DNA from: Clostridiales bacterium
Lineage (GTDB): Bacteria > Bacillota > Clostridia > Oscillospirales > Acutalibacteraceae
Assembly: GCA_019417145.1 (NCBI GenBank)
Contig: DXVY01000049.1
Span: forward strand, 1-9,267
Direction of reading: 5' to 3'
Length of the DNA: 9,267 bases
Below the pieces are notes generated by a model. The model did not search any database, had not been told where the DNA came from, and saw nothing but the letters and a program-made list of their open reading frames with translations. The position numbers and the translations under genes were made by a program. The first letter of the stretch is position 1. Every line of letters starts with the position of its first letter. Of the stretch, positions 1 through 6,716 are shown piece by piece.

Positions 1-3000
1 GGTGAGGGCCTGATGTCCTCCAGTACCATCTATGCCGGCGGTGTGATGGCCTATTCCCAGGAAGTGATGGGCAGGACCGGCGCGGCCGCCCTCAGCGGGC
101 TGACCAACAGCGGCGCCCTTCAGGTGAACGCCCCTGCCAGCCAGTCCACCAGCACGGTTTATACCGGCGGTATCCTGGGGTATTTGACCGGACAGGCGCA
201 AAGCAGCCAGACCCTGGGCGGCCATATGGACGCCGCTGGTTCCCTCCAAAACCAGCTCAAGCGGGGCTACGGCAACAGCACTGCCACCCTGTACACCGGC
301 GCGCTGGCCGGCTATGCCAATAATCTCCTGCCTTCTCTGGCGGATACCAGCGTTTTTAACATGGATATCGATCTTGCCGTCTCCGGCCGCCTAAATGAAA
401 AGACGTCCTCCAACGGCACCCGTATCTCGGCTTACGGCGGCGGCGTGTTCGGCTATCTGGGCGTCCCCTCCGTCGAGGGCCAGGCGACCGCGTTCAGCTT
501 GGAGAACATTGCGTCCCATGGCAGCGTCACCCTGGAGCAGGATATCGATTACGACTACAGCGACCTTGCCGCCAGCAGGGTCTCCAACGAGGATGTTTCC
601 GGCCTGGGCGGTATTGTGGGTTATTTGAGCCATACCAGCAAGAACAATTCCAACAATACCCTACGGCTGGCCGGGCTTACAAGCGATACGACCCTTACCC
701 AGCATGTCCTCTCGGATTACGAGCTGACCTCCGAGCAGTTCGAGACCTCCCTGTCCCAGGTATCCTATATGGGCGGTATCGTGGGCTACTATAACATAAG
801 CAATCCCAGCGCCAGCACCGCCGACATGACCACCGCGGTCCAGACCACTTTTGACAACTGTACCTACAGCGGCGAAATCTACTATCTGAACAACGGCGTT
901 TACACCGCTGTCCGCAATGGCGCGCCCGAAACCAAATTGAGCCACTCGGTACGTCAGGGCGGTCTCCTGGGCTGTTTCAGCCATACGGTTTATCCCGGCG
1001 TTACCAATGAAGTCACCCTGCAGAACTGTCGGAACGAGGGCAATGTAAAGGCCGATTACAATGTGGTGTCCCAGGATACGGGCGCGGCCGAAAACAATGC
1101 GCGTACCGAGAGCCTGACCGTCTACGCCGCGGGCGGCGTGGGACTGGCCAGCCCCGGCGTAAGCAACAAGGAACAGCCAGGCGACTTTACCTTCGCCATG
1201 CTTGACTGTATCAACACCGGCGCTGTGTCGGTGCACAGCGGCAACCAGCTGAACGCCGCCGGTTATGTGGGCGGCTTGGCGGGACAGATATCCAGCTCCT
1301 CCTATAAGTCGGCCGCCTCGGCCATCCGTCTGGAGGATCTGGACAACAGCGGCGATATCGCGGCCGATTTCACCGGCTATGGCAATCTTTATACTGGCGG
1401 CGTGGCCGGCCAGGTTACCCAGAGCCGCACGGTCGTGGCCGGCGCGGACGATCAACCTGTGACGGCCGATCGCCTTGTGAACAGCGGCGACATTACGGTC
1501 TGTCGCCGGGCGCTGGGCGCCAGCACCCTTTATACCGGCGGCGTGGCGGGCAGCCTGCCCTATCATACCACCAGTACCGGCGCCCAGAATGCCGGCGGGG
1601 TGGACGTTTCCTTCAGTGAAGAGACGGCCGGCGCCACGGCTACCGGCTATACCGGCGGCCTTTACGGCCTGCTGAACACCTCTTATAACAGCTCCCTGCA
1701 GGTGGTTTATCCGGCTGTCCTGCAGGACGGCGTGAACAGCGGCGGCATCCAGGTCAACGCCCTGCCCCGCACCGGCAATGCCACGGCCCACACCGGCGGC
1801 GTGATCGGCTATGCTGGCTACAGCAGCGGGCGGGTCACCCTGACCAATATGCAAAACAGCGGCGACGTGCGGGTGCAGGGGGACGACAGCGCCCTCTCCG
1901 GCGCTGTCGCGCCCGGACAGTTCGCCGGCAAGCTCTCTCTGGAGACCGGCGGCCTTTCCGGCAGGTATTACGGTTACACCGCCCAAAACGATGAGGACAA
2001 GATCCAGGGCTGCTGGAACACCGGCGACGTCTGGGTGGACTACAGCGACTGCTCCCTCGCCTCCCTGGACGCCAAGACCGGCGGATTGACCGGCTATCAG
2101 CGGGCCGGCGCGGTCTCCGAAAGCTGGAACAGCGGCGGCGTGACAGTGGACCTGGCCGACGCGGCGCGGTCCGCCGGTACGGTCAACACTTATACCGGCG
2201 GCCTGACCGGCTATGCGGAGAACACCCTGACCCAGTATTCCGGCAGTTATAACGCCGGCGGCGTCACCCTGTTGACCGACCGGATCCAGATGCCCGAGTC
2301 CGACGCCAACCGGCATTATGCGGGCGGCCTGATCGGCTACAGCAACGCGGCCGTGGATCAGTGTTTCCATACCGGCAATCTGTTGGTTTCCTCCGAGGAC
2401 GCTTCCGCCCATGCGAACTATACCGTCTTTGGGGGCGGGCTGGTCGGTTATAATCCCTCTGGCCGGGTCTCCAACGCCTACAGCATCGGCAATCTCACTC
2501 TGGAAGGCCAGATCAGCCAGGTGCGGGCTGGCGGCCTCAGCGGCTACAACGAATCCAGTTCCACCCTGCAAAACTGTTATAACGCCGGTAGGGTGGAGAC
2601 GGTAGCCGGCACCAGCAGCAATATTTCCGGCGCCGTATGCGGCACCTCCTCCGGTACATTGGTCAACAATTACTACGACAGCGACCGCAACGACCTGAAG
2701 GGCGTGGGCGGCAGCGATCTGGACGGCAAAGCAGAGGGGAAAACCAACCTGGAGCTGACCAACGGTCAATTGGTCGACGGTTTCGACGGCGCCGTTTGGA
2801 CGGCCAAGGAGGGTTATTATCCCGCCCTGACGGCCGCGCCGGTGACCCATTCCGATACCATCGGAGCAGCCGGGCTTGTGGAGAATCAAGTCTTCTATCC
2901 CGCCGGTGAGGAACGGTATACCGTGACCTATGCAGCCGGCAAGGGAACCGGTGATTCGATAATCCAAACCTATTCGGAAAGCGGCGGCTTTGCGGCCCCA

Positions 3001-3774
3001 ATCGGCACACTGCCCGACGACTTCCAAAAGCCCGACGGATACACCGACTTCCTATACTGGAACACCAGGGCCGACGGCAGCGGCCAGATTTATCGGCCGG
3101 GTGATACCGTGGATACCCAAAGAACCGGCAGCCTGGTCCTTTACGCCATCTGGACCCGTCCCTTGACCGTTCGCTTCGATTTCAACGCCGGCGACGAGGT
3201 GGGGACAACCCCCGCTTCGGTGACCACCTCCTCCTTTGCCGAGGCCGAGTTGGGCCAGGCTTTTGCCCTGATTCCCCAGCGGGAGGGCTATGATTTCCTG
3301 GGCTGGTCCACCAATCCCGGCGCCCTGACGCCTTCGTTCGTGTTGGACGGCGGCGTGATCACGCCGGATACCCTGGTCATGGCCGACGAGGACGTGACCT
3401 TATATGCCGTCTGGTCCAAGGCGGCCAGCAATGAGCCTACCTATTCCATCTACATTCCTCTGACCGTGTCGGTGGACGCAGCGGCTGAAATCTATGTGCC
3501 CCAACTGGACGAGGGCTATGTCCTGGAGGTGGCTGTGGCGGCCGTCAACGGCGATGCCGAACAGAAGGCGTTCATCCTGTTGCATACCACCGACGCCTCC
3601 CAGACCATGGGTTACACGGTCAACGGCGCCTCTTCCCTGGAGGATCTCCAGAAGTTGCGATTCGAGGCGGCCGGGCGACAATCCCTGCTGCTAGAACCCA
3701 TAGAGGGCCAGACCCTAAAGCCGGGTCTGTACAGCGGCTCCCTGACCTTTGATGTCACCTGTGTAAAGGAATGA
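1..3774 (+). CDS. Giant GLUG-repeat / InlB B-repeat surface protein, 5' end cut by window
   Basis: Probable exported adhesin-like protein. Numbering from the ATG at base 13, residues 1-880 are about 20 imperfect repeats. Each has a GLUG-like core such as YTGGLTGY, YTGGVAGQ or YAGGLIGY, paired with an N-S/T/A-G-D/G-hydrophobic-x-V element such as NSGDITV or NTGDVWV. This pattern is typical of beta-solenoid stalks. Residues 887-941 hold the YYDSD...W...GYYPAL segment that commonly closes GLUG arrays. Two Listeria-Bacteroides (Flg_new/InlB B) repeats follow at about 969-1047 and 1051-1134, ending LYAIW and LYAVW. A last domain at about 1141-1253 starts PTYSIYIP and ends YSGSLTFDV, like the domains of the two proteins encoded at 5043 and 6146. 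Bases 1-12 are open in frame (GEGL), the ATG at 13 lies inside a repeat, and no convincing RBS or signal peptide is present, so the true start lies upstream. The ligand is unknown. Confidence 0.88.
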   Translation, partial: GEGLMSSSTIYAGGVMAYSQEVMGRTGAAALSGLTNSGALQVNAPASQSTSTVYTGGILGYLTGQAQSSQTLGGHMDAAGSLQNQLKRGYGNSTATLYTGALAGYANNLLPSLADTSVFNMDIDLAVSGRLNEKTSSNGTRISAYGGGVFGYLGVPSVEGQATAFSLENIASHGSVTLEQDIDYDYSDLAASRVSNEDVSGLGGIVGYLSHTSKNNSNNTLRLAGLTSDTTLTQHVLSDYELTSEQFETSLSQVSYMGGIVGYYNISNPSASTADMTTAVQTTFDNCTYSGEIYYLNNGVYTAVRNGAPETKLSHSVRQGGLLGCFSHTVYPGVTNEVTLQNCRNEGNVKADYNVVSQDTGAAENNARTESLTVYAAGGVGLASPGVSNKEQPGDFTFAMLDCINTGAVSVHSGNQLNAAGYVGGLAGQISSSSYKSAASAIRLEDLDNSGDIAADFTGYGNLYTGGVAGQVTQSRTVVAGADDQPVTADRLVNSGDITVCRRALGASTLYTGGVAGSLPYHTTSTGAQNAGGVDVSFSEETAGATATGYTGGLYGLLNTSYNSSLQVVYPAVLQDGVNSGGIQVNALPRTGNATAHTGGVIGYAGYSSGRVTLTNMQNSGDVRVQGDDSALSGAVAPGQFAGKLSLETGGLSGRYYGYTAQNDEDKIQGCWNTGDVWVDYSDCSLASLDAKTGGLTGYQRAGAVSESWNSGGVTVDLADAARSAGTVNTYTGGLTGYAENTLTQYSGSYNAGGVTLLTDRIQMPESDANRHYAGGLIGYSNAAVDQCFHTGNLLVSSEDASAHANYTVFGGGLVGYNPSGRVSNAYSIGNLTLEGQISQVRAGGLSGYNESSSTLQNCYNAGRVETVAGTSSNISGAVCGTSSGTLVNNYYDSDRNDLKGVGGSDLDGKAEGKTNLELTNGQLVDGFDGAVWTAKEGYYPALTAAPVTHSDTIGAAGLVENQVFYPAGEERYTVTYAAGKGTGDSIIQTYSESGGFAAPIGTLPDDFQKPDGYTDFLYWNTRADGSGQIYRPGDTVDTQRTGSLVLYAIWTRPLTVRFDFNAGDEVGTTPASVTTSSFAEAELGQAFALIPQREGYDFLGWSTNPGALTPSFVLDGGVITPDTLVMADEDVTLYAVWSKAASNEPTYSIYIPLTVSVDAAAEIYVPQLDEGYVLEVAVAAVNGDAEQKAFILLHTTDASQTMGYTVNGASSLEDLQKLRFEAAGRQSLLLEPIEGQTLKPGLYSGSLTFDVTCVKE

Positions 3775-3829
3775 TCTCTGTCTTCCCTACCGGCCCAGCG
3801 GTCGCTTCCTTGTCCCCGCGGAAACTGCC

Positions 3830-3859
3830 CTTGTGGCCGCCCTGTATGGCGGCCACAGG
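3830..3859 (+). repeat. Inverted repeat / hairpin 1 of intergenic region
   Basis: Arms GTGGCCGCC (3833-3841) and GGCGGCCAC (3848-3856) match perfectly around the six-base loop CTGTAT. Pairing extends outward to 3830/3859 with one G-T wobble, giving about 12 bp. No T run follows. Parts of the right arm could instead pair with downstream GGCC/CATAC segments, so more than one fold is possible. Confidence 0.75.
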
Positions 3860-3879
3860 CCATACGGGTATGCGTGGCC

Positions 3880-3916
3880 CGCATCCGTCGGAGAATGATT
3901 TTTACCGGCGGATGCG
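3880..3916 (+). repeat. Inverted repeat / hairpin 2 of intergenic region
   Basis: CGCATCCGTCGG (3880-3891) pairs with CCGGCGGATGCG (3905-3916) over 12 bp with one wobble (T3888-G3908). The 13-base loop contains five consecutive T. The T run is in the loop and not after the stem, so this is not a normal intrinsic terminator. It could be an mRNA stability or processing element, or a protein-binding dyad. Confidence 0.7.
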
Positions 3917-4044
3917 TGACGCCCTTTCCATGCGGACAGGTTGATCCGAATCCATACCTTATCCTTGGAACGGGCTGGCGAGCGGTATAACGCCGGCATA
4001 AGGCGGGATCGGGATGGGTACGAAAGTCCATTTTAAAAGGCCGT

Positions 4045-4052
4045 AAAGGAGG
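4045..4052 (+). promoter_or_regulatory. Ribosome binding site for the membrane protein gene
   Basis: AAAGGAGG is an eight-base match to the Shine-Dalgarno consensus, six bases before the ATG at 4059. It fixes that start. Confidence 0.85.
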
Positions 4053-4058
4053 CCATAT

Positions 4059-4874
4059 ATGCATCAATCGGAAGAGAAAAGAGTTCTGCACTATAAAGAA
4101 GAGGACAACTACACCGCTTCCTTCAAGCTGGACGGCGGACGTTCGATCCGTTGCTATACAAAAACGCAGATTAAGGCCATGCATCCGGGCAGGAGCTATA
4201 AGATCGCAGCCGAATACGCCCCCTCTGCAAGGCGGGGAGCAGGCGAGCTGGATATCCGTGACGGCCAGCCCCTTCCCCTCTACCGATGGGGAAGTTTCAG
4301 CCGGCTGGTCTACGGGGAAAAAGGCTTTGTCCGGTGCGTGGAGAGCGCCAAGGCCTATGTGGTCCTTTTGAAAAACGTTCTGGCCCTTCGCATCCTCCTG
4401 CTGGTGCTGGCGCTGGCCGTGGCGGCCGGCGGCGTGTTTGGGGGGATGAAGCTGGTGTCGTATCTGGGCGCGGCGGGGCCCGGCGTGACCGAGACCGGCG
4501 TGGATTTGGACCCGGGCGCTCAGCCCTGGGACGGCGGGGAGATTCCGGGCGACGATGGGAACGCCACCGGTATCAAGATTCCGGGCTACGACAGCATCAC
4601 CATTAAGGCTGACCGCACCGACGCCACCGTCTCTTTGGTCAATCCGGAAAACAATCCTTGCTATTTTGAGGTCAGCCTGATCCTGACCGATACCGGCGAG
4701 GTGCTCTACCAATCCAAGAAGATCAAGCCGGGCTATGCCATCCGGCAGATTACCTTAAATCACAGCCTGCCCCGGGGCGTCTATGACGCCAAGGTGCATT
4801 ACGATACTTTCAGCCTGACCGACCAGAAGCCCATGAACGGCGCGGAGGTCAAGATTAAGCTAATCGCCCAGTAA
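4059..4874 (+). CDS. Single-pass membrane protein with extracellular beta-type domain, unknown family
   Basis: This 271-aa protein has no N-terminal signal peptide. Residues 1-101 are charged and predicted cytoplasmic. One hydrophobic span lies at about 112-135 (ILLLVLALAVAAGG core), preceded by K105 and R111, which suggests a cytoplasmic N-terminus and an exported C-terminus. A Gly/Asp/Pro-rich linker (about 137-170) leads to a compact domain at 171-271 with IPGYDSITI, an NPENNPCYF motif, KPGYAI, GVYDAKVHY and a terminal MNGAEVKIKL strand. Its alternating strands suggest an immunoglobulin-like fold. I do not recognise a named family or any catalytic motif. The AAAGGAGG at 4045-4052 sits six bases before the ATG, a firm start. 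Lying between the adhesin gene and the small secreted subunit genes, it may be a membrane-bound partner in assembly or anchoring of the surface structure. That role is inference. Confidence 0.88.
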   Translation: MHQSEEKRVLHYKEEDNYTASFKLDGGRSIRCYTKTQIKAMHPGRSYKIAAEYAPSARRGAGELDIRDGQPLPLYRWGSFSRLVYGEKGFVRCVESAKAYVVLLKNVLALRILLLVLALAVAAGGVFGGMKLVSYLGAAGPGVTETGVDLDPGAQPWDGGEIPGDDGNATGIKIPGYDSITIKADRTDATVSLVNPENNPCYFEVSLILTDTGEVLYQSKKIKPGYAIRQITLNHSLPRGVYDAKVHYDTFSLTDQKPMNGAEVKIKLIAQ

Positions 4875-4881
4875 AGGGCGA

Positions 4882-4903
4882 CAGAACAGCCCGGGCTGTT
4901 CTG
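4882..4903 (+). repeat. Perfect 22-bp palindrome just after the membrane protein gene
   Basis: Arms CAGAACAGCCC (4882-4892) and GGGCTGTTCTG (4893-4903) are exact reverse complements with no spacer, starting seven bases after the stop codon. As RNA it would form about a 9-bp stem with a four-base CCGG loop. It resembles a terminator stem, but the following bases are CTTGC and not a T run, so it is at best a weak or decayed terminator. It could also be a dyad operator. Confidence 0.8.
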
Positions 4904-4927
4904 CTTGCAGCGTATAACGCTGCAAGC
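4903..4927 (+). repeat. Second tandem hairpin upstream of the secreted-subunit gene
   Basis: GCTTGCAGCGT (4903-4913) pairs perfectly with ACGCTGCAAGC (4917-4927) around a three-base ATA loop, an 11-bp stem. It directly abuts the preceding palindrome and shares its last G. No T run follows. Confidence 0.8.
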
Positions 4928-4941
4928 AATGCCTTCTGATA

Positions 4942-4972
4942 GGCGTCGGCCGCCCTGTGCGGCGAAGACGTC
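4942..4972 (+). repeat. Third tandem hairpin upstream of the secreted-subunit gene
   Basis: An imperfect stem. GGCGTC (4942-4947) pairs with GACGTC (4967-4972) with one wobble. Across a small internal loop, GCCGC (4949-4953) pairs with GCGGC (4959-4963), with loop CCTGT. It contains GGCCGCCCTGT (4948-4958), an 11-base string also found in hairpin 1 at 3835-3845. Confidence 0.55.
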
Positions 4973-5042
4973 GCTTGTTCCATAATACAGGATATAAAGC
5001 CTATCGCTTTTATCAAATATTTTAAGTAAGGGGATATCACAA
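4973..5042 (+). promoter_or_regulatory. AT-rich leader and ribosome binding site before the secreted-subunit gene
   Basis: After the three hairpins the composition turns sharply AT-rich (about 4975-5030), unlike the GC-rich surroundings. This favours an open, accessible translation start. AAGGGGA at 5028-5034 lies eight bases before the ATG at 5043 and is the likely ribosome binding site. The region might also hold a promoter, but no well-spaced -35/-10 pair is visible. Confidence 0.5.
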
Positions 5043-6113
5043 ATGAAAAAGAAACTGATTGCCCTGGCTCTGTCAGCAGCGTTGGCCACCTCTATGGCCA
5101 CCACCGCTATGGCCCTGCCCGGAGAAGTTACCGGCGACGCGGTCATCATCCAGAACATGATCAACAAGTACTATGCCAGCTGGCTGGCCGAGAACGGCGG
5201 CAGCACGGTGGCGGACAAGGAAGGCAATCCCGTCTGCGCCCTGCAGTTCACCCAGGATGGTTCCTTCAACGTCTACTTCTATGACGCAGCCGTGGAGACC
5301 ATTGTTACCGATGGCATGGAGGGCATTGTGGACAGCCTGTCCGGCGCCGGCACCGGCCTGATCAGCACCCTCAACGCCGCTATCCAGGAGTATTACACCA
5401 TCAATCCCGACGCCACCGACGTCAAGGTCAAAATCGGCGACCAGGCCGAGTTTACCCTGTCTGCGGATAAGGGCACTGTGGACGTCAACGCCTTTGCTCA
5501 GCAGGTGGGCGCGTTCTACGGTGACGCTATGACCGCCTATACGACGGCCGGCAACGAGCTGACCGATGCCGAGGATTATAAGAACTTCCTCAACAACTAC
5601 ATGAACAACAGCGTGGCCAATGATCTGGCCTTTACCATCATGGAGGATGAGACGGCTGCGACCACCTTCCAGTATGAGATGCAGTCCCAGACCGTGTCCC
5701 CCATCTCCAACACCTCCGCTGCCTCCACCACCGAGACCCTGGTGACCTATTATGTGGCGCCCTCTTACTCGGTTTACATTCCCGAGGCGGTGACCCTGGA
5801 CAGCCAGGCCACCATCTACGCCACCGAGGCCAGCCTGGAGGACAACACCCAGGTAGACGTCAAGATTGTGAAGGACGAGAAGACCACCATGCTCACCGGC
5901 GATGACACCGGTACCAAGTTCGCCGTCGCTCTGAAGGACCAGCAGCTGGCCTATACCATTAACACCGACTACAAGGTTGGCGACGTGCTTTGCTCCTTCA
6001 CCCAGGTGGGCGAGTCCCAGGTGACCTTCTCTGCCCCCGAGACCAAGCCCAACTACGCAGGCACCTACACCGGCACCCTGCTCTTCAGCGTGGAGCTGGC
6101 TCCCAGGGCCTAA
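5043..6113 (+). CDS. Secreted surface-subunit protein with C-terminal beta domain
   Basis: This 356-aa exported protein starts with a clear Sec signal peptide (MKKK, hydrophobic core, probable cleavage after TAMA at residue 24). Residues 25-235 have mixed helical and strand character and match no family I can name. The region has NKYYASW, an INPDATDVKVKI strand segment and a YKNFLNNYMNNS helix-like stretch. Residues about 240-356 form a beta domain beginning PSYSVYIP and ending YAGTYTGTLLFSVEL, similar to the C-terminus of the giant surface protein and to the mature protein encoded at 6146. There is no sorting signal, transmembrane span or lipobox, so it must be released or held by partner proteins. 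Codons are strongly biased to AAG, CTG, GAG, GAC and ACC, which suggests high expression. The next gene starts 32 bases downstream. It is a candidate major structural subunit, by inference. Confidence 0.9.
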   Translation: MKKKLIALALSAALATSMATTAMALPGEVTGDAVIIQNMINKYYASWLAENGGSTVADKEGNPVCALQFTQDGSFNVYFYDAAVETIVTDGMEGIVDSLSGAGTGLISTLNAAIQEYYTINPDATDVKVKIGDQAEFTLSADKGTVDVNAFAQQVGAFYGDAMTAYTTAGNELTDAEDYKNFLNNYMNNSVANDLAFTIMEDETAATTFQYEMQSQTVSPISNTSAASTTETLVTYYVAPSYSVYIPEAVTLDSQATIYATEASLEDNTQVDVKIVKDEKTTMLTGDDTGTKFAVALKDQQLAYTINTDYKVGDVLCSFTQVGESQVTFSAPETKPNYAGTYTGTLLFSVELAPRA

Positions 6114-6137
6114 GTGCGCGACTGTGGGCTTAGTGGA

Positions 6138-6142
6138 AAGGA
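6138..6142 (+). promoter_or_regulatory. Ribosome binding site that favours the second ATG
   Basis: AAGGA is only three bases from the ATG at 6146 but nine bases from the in-frame ATG at 6152. The spacing favours 6152, which would remove two residues (Met-Ile) and leave MKHYV as the signal peptide N-terminus. Confidence 0.5.
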
Positions 6143-6145
6143 ACC

Positions 6146-6679
6146 ATGATCATGAAGCATTATGTTAGGCTCTTGACGGCCGCGACGGCGCTGACACTGG
6201 CGCTGACGGCCGCGGCGCCCGCCTATGCTGTCGATACCTACGACACCACTGTGACCACCAGCGTGGATCCCACCTATATGATCACCATTCCCCCCCAGGT
6301 GGATTTCGGCGTTGTCAGCAAGGGGATGGAGGCCCAGATCAAGGATTTTGACGTGACCATTGAGGAGGCCGTTATGGAATTTGACGCCACCGTCACGGTC
6401 ACGGTGTCTTCTCCCTTCACCATGCTGGACGAGGACGGCGCGGGCGAAAACGCCCTGCCCTACGAGCTGTACAACGGCGCCGACGCCTCCGATAAGCTGG
6501 CGGACGGCGACGTCTATGCGGTGTTTAAGTCGGGCACTGCCGACGCGGGCCAGACGGCCATTGCCGACGGTACGGCCACGGTATCCGGCAGGGTTGTCAT
6601 GGATCCCGCCGACATCGTATACGCCGGAAAATACAGCGGCACCATGACCTTTACCTGCGAATACGCTAAGGGCGCGTAA
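6146..6679 (+). CDS. Small secreted beta-domain protein
   Basis: This 177-aa protein (175 aa if it starts at 6152) has a Sec signal peptide with probable cleavage after APAYA at residue 28. Nearly all of the mature protein is one beta-rich domain. It opens with DPTYMITIPPQVDFG, has a middle segment with alternating strands (FDATVTVTVSSPF, GTATVSGRVVM), and closes with YAGKYSGTMTFTCEY. The opening and closing motifs match the C-terminal domains of its upstream neighbour and of the giant surface protein. So it looks like a free-standing version of that domain. It has no sorting signal or membrane anchor. The gene begins 32 bases after the previous stop and ends 37 bases before the next start, which suggests co-transcription. 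It is a candidate minor or linking subunit of the same surface structure. No named family is assigned with certainty. Confidence 0.9.
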   Translation: MIMKHYVRLLTAATALTLALTAAAPAYAVDTYDTTVTTSVDPTYMITIPPQVDFGVVSKGMEAQIKDFDVTIEEAVMEFDATVTVTVSSPFTMLDEDGAGENALPYELYNGADASDKLADGDVYAVFKSGTADAGQTAIADGTATVSGRVVMDPADIVYAGKYSGTMTFTCEYAKGA

Positions 6680-6700
6680 GCGGGAGAAAATTTACGGCTG

Positions 6701-6708
6701 AAAGGAGG
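6701..6708 (+). promoter_or_regulatory. Strong ribosome binding site that sets a TTG start
   Basis: AAAGGAGG lies eight bases before TTG at 6717. No in-frame ATG is nearby, and the TTG gives a proper signal peptide (MRKF followed by a hydrophobic core), so TTG is the likely initiation codon. Confidence 0.8.
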
Positions 6709-6716
6709 GCTGCTGA

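Larger units (their letters stand above)
3775..4058 (+). other. 284-bp intergenic region with two strong hairpins
   Basis: No gene is supported here. The region contains two strong inverted repeats (listed separately) and, before base 4059, a clear ribosome binding site AAAGGAGG at 4045-4052. Neither hairpin is followed by a T run, so I see no standard terminator after the giant surface protein. A TTGGAA (3965-3970) and TATAAC (3986-3991) pair has only a 15-base spacer and is too weak to call a promoter. Confidence 0.6.

Noticed and set aside
661..3027. A 788-codon open frame on the minus strand inside the giant surface protein gene
   Set aside because: It is fully antisense to a clearly coding repeat protein. 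Its translation is Ala/Gly/Val/Ile-rich with no domain resemblance, as expected from the GC-rich repeat codons read backwards, and I see no ribosome binding site that supports it.
3965..3991. TTGGAA ... TATAAC as a promoter for the 4059 gene
   Set aside because: The 15-base spacer and weak -35 box make it no better than chance.
3612..4712. A 366-codon minus-strand open frame spanning the intergenic gap
   Set aside because: It overlaps two well-supported plus-strand genes and the hairpin region, and its translation resembles no protein family.
4882..4903. The perfect palindrome as a LexA/SOS-type operator or a CRISPR repeat
   Set aside because: It does not match the Firmicutes LexA box (CGAAC-N4-GTTCG), occurs once, and sits just after a stop codon, which fits an RNA hairpin better.
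4975..4998. TTGTTC ... TATAAA as a promoter for the 5043 gene
   Set aside because: The spacer between the two hexamers is only 12 bases, too short for a sigma-A type promoter.
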